Assembly (NCBI GenBank): GCA_947490615.1 | Contig: CANLHK010000002.1 | Span: 248,001-312,000, forward strand | DNA: 64,000 nucleotides | DNA from: Planctomycetaceae bacterium | Lineage (GTDB): Bacteria > Planctomycetota > Phycisphaerae > Phycisphaerales > SM1A02 | Direction of reading: 5' to 3' | Shown: piece after piece, positions 42,990-50,598 of the stretch | How the letters are laid out: the number at the start of each line of letters is the position of its first letter | Numbering within the stretch: the first letter of the stretch is position 1 | Translations under genes and position numbers: made by a program | Notes under the pieces: model-generated | What the model was told of the DNA's origin: nothing | Database searches by the model: none | The model's input: only the letters and a program-made list of their open reading frames with translations

Positions 42990-45316
42990 GCCGCTCCCTT
43001 CGCCTCGTCACGACTTTGCGTTGGACCGAACCGACCCATGGCCAGAAGCGGGTGCCGATGCACAATGTTGCCGCCCTGTTCGAGGGCCAGCGCCACATCA
43101 CTCGACATCGATGAGATCGAGCCGTAACGCACGCAGTCCGCGTGTTCCGCATCGTTGAGCACGAGTCCGAGGTACTCGGCACCAGTGCTGCGAATCTCAC
43201 CAATACTCTCGGTGAGTCGACGACGCGAGCGTCCGCGCCGCAAGACCAACACGGCGCCATCGCAACTTGCCGCGACAGGAATCGCTTCGACGCTGGCCGT
43301 CACTGGTCCCGCGTCGACGATGATGATGTCAAACCGATCGCGCAGGGTCCGCAGGAGTCGGCGCATGGCACCAACCTGAAGATTGCTCGCAGAGACTTCT
43401 GCATCCACACCAACGGGAAGCAGCCAGACTCCTGGCTGTGCCTCCACGAGATCTTCGGGCAAGAGCGCGCCGCGCCGCAGCACTTCACGAACACCTGGAG
43501 CGTGCAATTGATCGAGGACACCGCTGAGCGCGCGTCCGATGAAGTCGCAGTCCACAATGACGGGACGATGCCCTGCGCGGGCGTAGCTAATGGCCAGCGC
43601 GAGTGCCACGGTGGTCTTACCGTCGCCCTGCGAAGCGCTGGTGACCATCATCGCGTACCCGTCACCTGGAGTTCGTCGTGCTTCGACCTTGTTGCGCAGG
43701 CGATCGATGCAATTCAATGAGAGCTCATGGGTGAACGCGTCCACGGACGCGTTGGTCATGTCTGGAATCACGCCGAGCCAGTTGAGACCTCCCGCATCGT
43801 TGGCCAACTGTGCCGCACGGAAAGCGCGCGGGCTGACGGTTCCCACCACAAAGAGTGCGGCGAACGAGAGGCCGAAACCACCGAGGAGTCCCAGCGCAAC
43901 AAACTGCCCGCGCTTGTCCGAGTCCGGCAACGGGAGCTGGCTAGCGTAACGCGCCACGCCGACGCGCCCTCGACGAATTGAGTCCTGTTCACGCTCGAGT
44001 TCTCCAATACGCATCGCGAAGCTCTGCTCAGCTTCACGCGACTCGCTGATCCTTCGGTCGGTGTCGGAGAGTCGCGCCATCAACATGTTGGCCTGGTCAA
44101 TTTCAGTGCGCAGCGCCGCGCGCTCAGCGTCGAGCCGTCCCTGTTGACGCGTAAGAGCGCCGTAACAAAGATCGCGACCAGTTCCCTCTGCCCACATCAA
44201 GCGCGCGCCGTTGCGGCTCGCGCTGAGACGCGATTCAAGGTTGGCCACGGTCCGAGACGCCGACTCATAGATGCGATGACCTTGTCGATAGGTCCGCGGC
44301 AACCCCGCAAGCGTGATACGGGCGGATTCGAGTTCACGACGGAGCCTCACCAGCGAAGGATCGATGGCATCCAACTCCGCGGTGGTGGGCTCGAGACGCA
44401 TGTCCGCAGGGACCGCGCCAAGGTTCGCGAGTTCCGCGGGCAAGGCACCATCACGGAGCATCGTCTCTTCGCGTTGACGCTCGATGTCCTTCTGCAGCGT
44501 GCTGTTGTCGCGGAGTTTCTCCTCGACCATGCTCATACGCTCAACGCGCTCCTCCACAAAGCTCGCGAGATTGGCGCTGCCGTAGGGAGTGTCCTTGAGG
44601 ACGGCGATGCGCTCCTCGACAAACTTGCTCTCGTCGCGGCGCGCTTGTGTCATCATCTCGCGCAGAGCAGTGATCTTGCGGCTGTAGATGGTCTCGGCGC
44701 TTGGTCCGTAGATGTCGAGATAGGCGTCCGCAACCCAGTTGGCCATAGGCGCTGGAATCGATTTGTCGGGTGATTCAAAGCGAATCTCAATCATGCTCGA
44801 GCCGCGAGGGCTCACGACGAAGAGCCCTTCATCGAGCATTTGCACTCCCATCACCGGCCCGTAGTCGGCGAAGAAGCGATGCACTGCCTCGAACTCTGCT
44901 GCAGCCTCTGTCGGACGCTCACTGCGCGCGCGCACAGAGGGCTCTTTGGCCCGAGCAGCTTCGGCGACCGCCTCGAAGACGCGTGGATCGTTGACCAGCA
45001 CGACTTGCTGCGCCACATACGCCTCGTAGTTGTCCATGGCAGCGGTCTCGGGCATCTCCTGCGCAAGAATCGTGTCGAGCTTCGCGTCAATGCGCAGATA
45101 GGTGCTCGCTGCATACTTCACGGGCGCCGTGAAGTACGCGGTGGTGGCCAGCACAACGCCCAGGCCAAGACCGACGATCGCGCAGAGGCGCCATCGATTT
45201 TGGAGCCTGTCCTGCACGAGCACAAAGGGGTTCGGTGCCACCGCAACCGGCGTGGCCGCGGGTGCGGACAGCGTCGAAAGCGCGGTGGAAGGCGAGGGAT
45301 GTTCGTGGTCGATCAT
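42986..45316 (-). CDS. Wzz chain-length protein fused to BY-kinase-like ATPase
   Basis: 776 residues. Membrane helices at about 45-63 and 472-492 bracket a long periplasmic coiled-coil region (about 210-450), as in Wzc-type co-polymerases. The cytoplasmic ATPase has Walker A TSASQGDGKTT (559-569), Walker A' PVIVDCD and Walker B IIIVDAGP. The C-terminal tail has only one Tyr (731) and no tyrosine cluster, so classical BY-kinase autophosphorylation is doubtful. Role: control of polymer length and export. It lies 12 bases after the EpsI gene. Confidence 0.92.
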   Translation of the reverse strand: MIDHEHPSPSTALSTLSAPAATPVAVAPNPFVLVQDRLQNRWRLCAIVGLGLGVVLATTAYFTAPVKYAASTYLRIDAKLDTILAQEMPETAAMDNYEAYVAQQVVLVNDPRVFEAVAEAARAKEPSVRARSERPTEAAAEFEAVHRFFADYGPVMGVQMLDEGLFVVSPRGSSMIEIRFESPDKSIPAPMANWVADAYLDIYGPSAETIYSRKITALREMMTQARRDESKFVEERIAVLKDTPYGSANLASFVEERVERMSMVEEKLRDNSTLQKDIERQREETMLRDGALPAELANLGAVPADMRLEPTTAELDAIDPSLVRLRRELESARITLAGLPRTYRQGHRIYESASRTVANLESRLSASRNGARLMWAEGTGRDLCYGALTRQQGRLDAERAALRTEIDQANMLMARLSDTDRRISESREAEQSFAMRIGELEREQDSIRRGRVGVARYASQLPLPDSDKRGQFVALGLLGGFGLSFAALFVVGTVSPRAFRAAQLANDAGGLNWLGVIPDMTNASVDAFTHELSLNCIDRLRNKVEARRTPGDGYAMMVTSASQGDGKTTVALALAISYARAGHRPVIVDCDFIGRALSGVLDQLHAPGVREVLRRGALLPEDLVEAQPGVWLLPVGVDAEVSASNLQVGAMRRLLRTLRDRFDIIIVDAGPVTASVEAIPVAASCDGAVLVLRRGRSRRRLTESIGEIRSTGAEYLGLVLNDAEHADCVRYGSISSMSSDVALALEQGGNIVHRHPLLAMGRFGPTQSRDEAKGAA

Positions 45317-45328
45317 GGCTGTTTCCTA

Positions 45329-46129
45329 TCACTCGTCGGAGCGCGAAGCGTCGGAGACACCTCGTGGCCCAACACGAATTCGTTCTGATCCAACACTGCG
45401 CGCGGTGGCGGTCACACCAACTTGTCCCTTCAGCGCCCGCGTGCAGTCCATTGGGATGAAAGCGAGGAGTTCTCGCGTGGTCTTTCCAACCAGTTCGGTC
45501 GACGGCCATCCGTCGAGCACGACCTGGATCTGTCCAACACCCATGCGGGAAATCTCCCGCTTCGCGGCGCGCGGCCGCAACTGCTCCATATCCGAGGTCA
45601 CCGTTCCATCAGGCAAGATGAAGAACGCCACCACGGTGAGTTCGCGACGCGCGCCAAGCGCGTTGGAGGAACTAAATCGATAGACGCTCGCGCGAAACGG
45701 CTCGCCTTCCATGGCGAGGTCAAGTTGATCGTGACCAGTCTCCCGCGGCAGCCATCCCGAGGCGGGATAGCACGAAGGCGGATGATGCCCATGCATGTCG
45801 CGCACATCACCGCAGTGGATGATGCCAAGCAACGCGCGTCGTCCAGTACCAAGCTCGACATACCGACGCGACAGAACCGCAGTCGGCATGAGAATCTCGG
45901 TTGCACCCGCAGGAAGCGGACAATCGGATCCCACCCAGTTTCCAGCGAGAAATGGCACACTCTCGAGATTGGTTCGAATCGTCCGGGCGCGAGCGCCCGC
46001 ATTCGAGCGATCGCTCTCTCCGAGTTGCGTGAGCAACAGCCCCGCGCCAAGGAGAGACACCAAGCACGCCACAGGAGCGGCCTGGTTGACGCGATGCACG
46101 AGTCGAACCGTGGGGATCGAGAACCTCAT
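45329..46129 (-). CDS. Exosortase-associated EpsI family protein
   Basis: 266 residues from ATG 46129, chosen because it overlaps the exosortase stop as ATGA; ATG 46147 is an alternative. One membrane anchor (about 17-35) is followed by the EpsI domain, with the core DMHGHHPPSCYPASGW (111-126) matching the HSPxxCxPxSGW type motif of the family. EpsI proteins accompany exosortases in polysaccharide loci; their biochemical role is not settled. The Cys-containing motif may be catalytic or structural. Confidence 0.88.
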   Translation of the reverse strand: MRFSIPTVRLVHRVNQAAPVACLVSLLGAGLLLTQLGESDRSNAGARARTIRTNLESVPFLAGNWVGSDCPLPAGATEILMPTAVLSRRYVELGTGRRALLGIIHCGDVRDMHGHHPPSCYPASGWLPRETGHDQLDLAMEGEPFRASVYRFSSSNALGARRELTVVAFFILPDGTVTSDMEQLRPRAAKREISRMGVGQIQVVLDGWPSTELVGKTTRELLAFIPMDCTRALKGQVGVTATARSVGSERIRVGPRGVSDASRSDE

Positions 46130-46995
46130 GCTTGGAGGAACCTCCATGTAAAGACAGGAAGATCCAACCAGCGCATGAAGCGAAGGAGCCCAAAGAGCAT
46201 CGCGATGGCCAGCGGAAGCATCAGCCAACCAGCGATGTCGTGGAATCGTTCCGCGTCGGCATTGGAGGCATAGGCGTAGGCCAACGCCGTCGGCACCAGC
46301 CGCACAACATTGCACACCACCGCGATCAATGGACTCGCAGCAAGCAAGGCGATGCGAGCGTGGGTTCGCAGCGGCACACTAAAGACAAACGCGAAGAAGG
46401 TCAGCATCAGCGCAAACACCATGCGCATGCCATCGCAAGCCTCGCCCACAAAGATGGAGCGTCCTGCAATCTGAATGGAGTTTCCCGCGCGCTCCGTCGC
46501 GATACCGAGCACATCAAGCACTTCCTGCGTCACCACCACGGCGAGGCTCTGCAATGGGCCCGCGAGCATCTTGCGCACCTCGGCAGGCACGGGAATCAAG
46601 AAGAGCAGCGTGAGATAGACGGGGAAAAACTGGCGGATGACTTCGGTGCCCGCCATGGCGACGGTGCAGGAGACCAGCCCAAGAATCGCGCCGGCGTGAA
46701 TCGCCACGCGCGTGTCGGTCTGGTCACCCCACCACGCCAGCGCGATGGCGAAGAAGACCAACGGCAAGGCGGTCAAACTCGGTCGGCGATGGACAAACCG
46801 AATCCGCGACCGGCGCAACCAGGCGAGATACGCAGCCACAAACGGAACTAAGAAGACATAGCCGTTGTCGGTGCGCCTCGAGGCCTGCAGGTAGATGTCC
46901 ACCCACGCGGACCAAAACGCCAAGACCGCTGCGGCCAGCAGTGCTCCGAAGATCCAGAGGTCGTTTCGTTTCCAGACGCGGGTGCTCGTCATCAC
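46126..46995 (-). CDS. Exosortase / archaeosortase family transpeptidase
   Basis: 289 residues with about eight membrane helices. The predicted catalytic triad of the family is visible: Cys187 in VGEACDGMRM, Arg232 in NVVRLVP and His252 in RFHDIAGW. The family motif is usually EACSG, so Asp replaces the residue after Cys here. Other family features are the opening DNGYVFLVPFVAAYLAW and FFPVYLTLLFLIPVP. Exosortases cleave and transfer PEP-CTERM proteins to a surface acceptor. A candidate substrate with a VPVGAP tail is encoded at 53421-54143. It overlaps both neighbours by four bases. Confidence 0.92.
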   Translation of the reverse strand: MMTSTRVWKRNDLWIFGALLAAAVLAFWSAWVDIYLQASRRTDNGYVFLVPFVAAYLAWLRRSRIRFVHRRPSLTALPLVFFAIALAWWGDQTDTRVAIHAGAILGLVSCTVAMAGTEVIRQFFPVYLTLLFLIPVPAEVRKMLAGPLQSLAVVVTQEVLDVLGIATERAGNSIQIAGRSIFVGEACDGMRMVFALMLTFFAFVFSVPLRTHARIALLAASPLIAVVCNVVRLVPTALAYAYASNADAERFHDIAGWLMLPLAIAMLFGLLRFMRWLDLPVFTWRFLQA

Positions 46996-48032
46996 GAACT
47001 CCCCTCTGTCCCCGATTTTTCAGGAGAACCCAGTGCGCCGAAGATCTCGTCGACGACGAGGTAGCCACAGGGAACATGCGTTCCTGGCGGAACGACGCTG
47101 CGTGCAACGACCGCATCCGCACAAACGCGCGCACCAGGCAGGATGGCAGAGTCCACCACCAACGCACCGCGCTCAACCACCGCGCCGCGACACACAATGC
47201 TGTTCCCGCGCACCGTGCAGCCAGGTTCGAGAATCGCATCAGCGGCTTGCGCAGGTGCGCCCGACGCGAGCATGAGTGCGATCGCCTTCAAATAGCTCAG
47301 ACGATCGGAGATGCGGCAAGACTCCTGCGCACCAACGCAGGCAGCCACCGACATGCCCGACGCAACAATCGCTGGGATGAGTTGTTCCTTCAGATCGAAG
47401 AAGCCGATCGCGGGAACGAGTTCGAGCGCCGCACCTGCGATCCACATCGCACCTGCCGGCGCAGAGTTCAGAGCAGCTCCAATGAGCGCACCCTGCGTCG
47501 AATCGATCGCTGCAAGAAATCGCGGGAAGTCGAGGTCGGAGGCTTTGGATGCTTCGATGAGCACGATGCCACCGCGCTGCGCGGCTTCGGTCATCGCGCC
47601 GCGGCGTTCACGCCACACATCGCCGATGGTCCCGCCAGCGCCGCGATGCTCGGTGCTATCGACACGCACCTCAAGGGTCAGACCCTCGGGCATTGCGGTC
47701 CGCTCATAGAAAGCACGCTCGGCAGAACTGGCCACGGCAAGCACGACGGTTCCACAGAACCCAGCTTCAGCCAACCGCTGCATCCAGCATTCCGTCGCGC
47801 TGCGCTCTGCATCGATGGGAAGCGCCGCGATCGGAAGCCCAAGGCTTGTCGCCAAGCGCGCAGTCCGACTCGCCACGCGTTGACCCGCGAGAAGAATGGC
47901 GACCGTCGCTGGACACGAGCCTGTCACTGAACCAACACCGCGCACCACTGTGGGTGCGTGTTGCGTGCTGTTGGTGGTCGACAAAGGGCTCACGACGAGA
48001 GTTCTCCAGGTCCGCAGCGAAAGTGGGGACAT
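46992..48032 (-). CDS. Nucleotidyltransferase-like protein with left-handed helix C-terminus, degenerate active site
   Basis: 346 residues from ATG 48032; the start is uncertain because similarity begins only near residue 35. The N-terminal part looks like the sugar nucleotidyltransferase fold (VAILLAGQRVASRTARLATSLGLPIAALPI), but the GGxGTRLxPLT signature is not preserved. The C-terminal part (ILEPGCTVRGNSIVCRGAVVERGALVVDSAILPGARVCADAVVARSVVPPG) shows hexapeptide repeats of a left-handed beta helix. It may bind rather than make a nucleotide sugar. It is the first gene of the eleven-gene polysaccharide/exosortase operon. Confidence 0.7.
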   Translation of the reverse strand: MSPLSLRTWRTLVVSPLSTTNSTQHAPTVVRGVGSVTGSCPATVAILLAGQRVASRTARLATSLGLPIAALPIDAERSATECWMQRLAEAGFCGTVVLAVASSAERAFYERTAMPEGLTLEVRVDSTEHRGAGGTIGDVWRERRGAMTEAAQRGGIVLIEASKASDLDFPRFLAAIDSTQGALIGAALNSAPAGAMWIAGAALELVPAIGFFDLKEQLIPAIVASGMSVAACVGAQESCRISDRLSYLKAIALMLASGAPAQAADAILEPGCTVRGNSIVCRGAVVERGALVVDSAILPGARVCADAVVARSVVPPGTHVPCGYLVVDEIFGALGSPEKSGTEGSS

Positions 48033-48069
48033 CGACTCATCGACCCGCTGCGAGAGCGAGTTGCCTCTA

Positions 48070-48148
48070 AGCGCGGCTTTCCCCTGCTGAATGCGGGTTT
48101 TGGCCACTTCTGAGTAGTGAAACACCAGGCGATCGGGGCGTCCGCCCC
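48070..48148 (-). promoter_or_regulatory. Intergenic region upstream of the exosortase operon
   Basis: The 122-base gap holds two signals. GGGGCG (48135-48140) and CGCCCC (48143-48148) form a tight hairpin just after the stop of the polymerase-like gene. On the plus strand TTCCCC (48079-48084), nine bases, CGGG and then TGGCCA (48101-48106) recur in the same layout upstream of the asparagine synthase-like gene. A shared regulator is possible. Confidence 0.35.
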
Positions 48149-48154
48149 AGTGGT

Positions 48155-49570
48155 CTAGCGGCCAAACGGCAAGGTCGGACGCGTGAGCGCCGGGAGAATC
48201 GGACCTACCGGGCGCGCGCGATCTTCTGGCGCGCGAGGCAACGACCGTTGCGCCTGCACTGCAGCCGCTGCGCGCGTCCGTGCACTTTCGGTCGCGGCAC
48301 TCTCCGCAAGGAAGGCGCCCATGGCAATCGTGAGATACCAGATCATCGTGGTCTGACCAAAATAGCTCACGGCCAGGAAGATCAACATCTGCGCGAAGAT
48401 CGATGCCCCAACGCCAAAGACGGTGAGATGGTCGGCGCTTGAGCGTGGCAAGCAACGCAGCCAGAAACCGCAGGCGCGGAAGGCGAGAAGGATCGAAGCA
48501 ACCAGCGCGAGCGTGGCCCAAACTCCACCGCGCACACCTTCGAGGATGTACTGGTTGGTGACATCTTGCAGCCCCCAACCCCAGTGGCGCGTCGAAATCG
48601 TTCCCGCAAGCCACCACTCATCGAGCCGCTTGATCGCCTGATCGATGAGATGGAAACGGTGATAGCCCGTACTTCCACCCACGAAGTCGATGCGCGCGAT
48701 GAGGTGCCAGATTCCGTGAGTCATCAGGAAATGCAGCACTGTTCCAAGCAGCAACCCTGCCAACCAAACGAGGCGCAGATGCATCCAGAAGGGATAGGTG
48801 ATGCACGCAGCGCCGACGAAGAGCAGCGCGGCCACAGGCGTACTTGAGGCGCAGCAATACACGATGGAGAGCGTGAGGGCGGAGCCGCCCACAGCGATCC
48901 ATTTTCCCGCTGAAGTTCCCCGCCATCGTGCGAGCCACAGAGGCAAGAGTGCCACAAAGAAACAGCCCGCGAGAATTGCGTGGGCAAACGCGCCTTGACA
49001 GCGCAGTTTGCCTTCGCGCACATCGGTGAGGTACGGCACGCCACCAAAGACCGCGAGCATGTTGCGGCCCGTGGCCGCCTCGATGCCGAAGATCAACGCG
49101 ACAGGAAGACAGACCAGCAAGGACTCCGCGGCAAACCGTCGGAGATCCTCGATCGATCGAAAACAAGCCCGGGCAACGATGTACATGCCGAGCGTGTCAA
49201 AGGCGCTGCCGATCTGCTGGACAAGGATGCCCAGTTGCCCTGTCGTCGCAGGCATCAGGGCCAGCTTCGCCAAGGTGCCGCCAAACACCAACCAATCGAT
49301 CGGCCCGATTCGGAACCCCGTCACTCGCGAAGTGGCTGCAAGCCGCGTGAGCGCGACGATGACGCCGAGCCGCAGAAACGCAAAGTCCGCACCTCCGAGC
49401 ACGATGCGTTGAGCGTTGGGGATGTAGACGGCGATCCCGAGGAGCACCAATGGAATCGTGCGGATCGGACCGAACGCCAGCAGCGCGCATGCGAGCAACA
49501 GCGCCACGAGACCCACGGGATGCACCGTGTTCTGGTTCACATAGTCAAAGCTGCTTGCTGCGAAGTCCAT
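48155..49570 (-). CDS. O-antigen polymerase/ligase-like membrane protein
   Basis: 471 residues from ATG 49570 with about eleven hydrophobic segments. The pattern (VGLVALLLACALLAFGPIRTIPLVLLGIAVYIP, IGPIDWLVFGGTLAKLAL, KLRCQGAFAHAILAGCFFVALLPLWLARW, STPVAALLFVGAACITYPFW) and the large loop containing GYHRFHLIDQAIKRLDEWWLAGTISTRHWGWGLQDVTNQYILEGVRGGVW resemble Wzy/WaaL-type O-antigen polymerases and ligases. These polymerise or attach lipid-linked polysaccharide in the periplasm. It precedes the operon of eleven genes by 122 bases and may be its first member. Confidence 0.8.
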   Translation of the reverse strand: MDFAASSFDYVNQNTVHPVGLVALLLACALLAFGPIRTIPLVLLGIAVYIPNAQRIVLGGADFAFLRLGVIVALTRLAATSRVTGFRIGPIDWLVFGGTLAKLALMPATTGQLGILVQQIGSAFDTLGMYIVARACFRSIEDLRRFAAESLLVCLPVALIFGIEAATGRNMLAVFGGVPYLTDVREGKLRCQGAFAHAILAGCFFVALLPLWLARWRGTSAGKWIAVGGSALTLSIVYCCASSTPVAALLFVGAACITYPFWMHLRLVWLAGLLLGTVLHFLMTHGIWHLIARIDFVGGSTGYHRFHLIDQAIKRLDEWWLAGTISTRHWGWGLQDVTNQYILEGVRGGVWATLALVASILLAFRACGFWLRCLPRSSADHLTVFGVGASIFAQMLIFLAVSYFGQTTMIWYLTIAMGAFLAESAATESARTRAAAAVQAQRSLPRAPEDRARPVGPILPALTRPTLPFGR

Positions 49571-49875
49571 GAGGCGTGAGGCTGCCGATCGAGCGGCACT
49601 GGTGCACCACGGCAACAGCGCGACCTCGGTTCATCGGCCGAGCGATCGACGCGCGTGAGATTCACTCCAAGCCTGAGGAAACGAGATCGGCCAAGTTCGC
49701 GCCGACGGGCTTGAAGCGCGTTGTCGAATCCAATTGGGGTGATTGTGCGGGCAGGTCCGTCTCGCAAAAACTGTCGACACGCTGAAGGCGGTTTCCCCAT
49801 GCAGGCCGCGAAAAATGTCGATGAATCGCCGCAGTCTCCGCACCGCCCGCCTTGGCAGGCACGGGCCTTGAATGA
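49571..49875. other. Divergent intergenic region in the polysaccharide locus
   Basis: 305 bases between the polymerase-like gene (minus) and the acyltransferase gene (plus). I find no protein or RNA gene. It contains TTTCCCC at 49792-49798, reminiscent of elements upstream of two other genes of the locus, and an A-rich stretch after 49810. Promoters for both directions are expected here but cannot be pinned down. Confidence 0.4.
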
Positions 49876-50598
49876 ATGAGCGAGCGATCTGTGAAACCGA
49901 CCGGCCCACGACAGCAACCCGTTCCCGCACACCGCGGTGAAGTGCGCCTCATGACTCGATCGCAACGAGGTCCGCGCGTCCTGCGCGCATGGCGAAGAGT
50001 TCGCGCCATGCTGCACACACTTTGGCTTGGGGCACACGGAGCGCACATTGGTCGCGGCGTCTTCTTCGGCAAGGACTCACAGTTCTACGGTCACGCGGGC
50101 ATCAACGTCGCCGACGGCGTGAACTGCGGGCACCGCGCACGACTTGAGTCGCATGCAACGGAGCATGGACAGGCGCAACTCACCATCGGTTCGGGCACGC
50201 ACATCGGCAACGACTTCCATGCTGGTGCCGCGCTGCGCGTGCTCATTGGACGAAACTGCATGCTCGCCTCGGGCTGCACGATCCTCGACCACGATCATGA
50301 CTTCTCGAATCCGTTTGATCCGCACCGGTCGCGCGATGGCGTGGTCGCCGCGCCGACGGTCATTGAGGATTGCGTGTTTCTCGGCGAGCGCGTGGTGATT
50401 CTCAAGGGTGTGCGCATCGGTAACGGCAGCGTCATCGGCGCCAACAGCGTCGTCTGCCACGACATCCCCCCGCTCACCATGGCGGCCGGCGCGCCCGCGC
50501 GTCCGCTGCGTCGATGGAACGAGGTGACGGGCATCTGGGAGCGCCTCCCGCACGATCCCGCATCAGCGAATGCTCATCGTCCTGGAGCGCGCCACTGA
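49876..50598 (+). CDS. Hexapeptide-repeat acyltransferase (WcaF/NodL-like)
   Basis: 240 residues from ATG 49876; ATG 49951 is an alternative, giving 215 residues and removing a Pro/Arg-rich start. The left-handed beta helix is seen from GAHIGRGVFFGKDSQFYGHAGINVADGVNCGHRARLES through LTIGSGTHIGNDFHAGAALRVLIGRNCMLASGCTILDHDHDFSNP, with the catalytic-type His in DHDHDF, and VIEDCVFLGERVVILKGVRIGNGSVIGANSVVCHDIPP. These enzymes O-acetylate sugars with acetyl-CoA. It overlaps the next glycosyltransferase gene by one base. Confidence 0.88.
   Translation: MSERSVKPTGPRQQPVPAHRGEVRLMTRSQRGPRVLRAWRRVRAMLHTLWLGAHGAHIGRGVFFGKDSQFYGHAGINVADGVNCGHRARLESHATEHGQAQLTIGSGTHIGNDFHAGAALRVLIGRNCMLASGCTILDHDHDFSNPFDPHRSRDGVVAAPTVIEDCVFLGERVVILKGVRIGNGSVIGANSVVCHDIPPLTMAAGAPARPLRRWNEVTGIWERLPHDPASANAHRPGARH

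Noticed and set aside
40998-43127. 709-codon plus-strand open frame
   Set aside because: Antisense to the sugar transferase and the start of the TPR gene, which show strong family motifs and operon overlaps.
48070-48114. Sigma-54 promoter before the exosortase operon
   Set aside because: TGGCC and a downstream GC pair are present, but their spacing is one base off the -24/-12 rule and the -12 TTGC is absent.
46992-48617. Longer 541-residue version of the nucleotidyltransferase-like protein
   Set aside because: The extra N-terminal part overlaps the polymerase-like gene out of frame and is Arg/Cys/His-rich without any fold signal; ATG 48032 is preferred.
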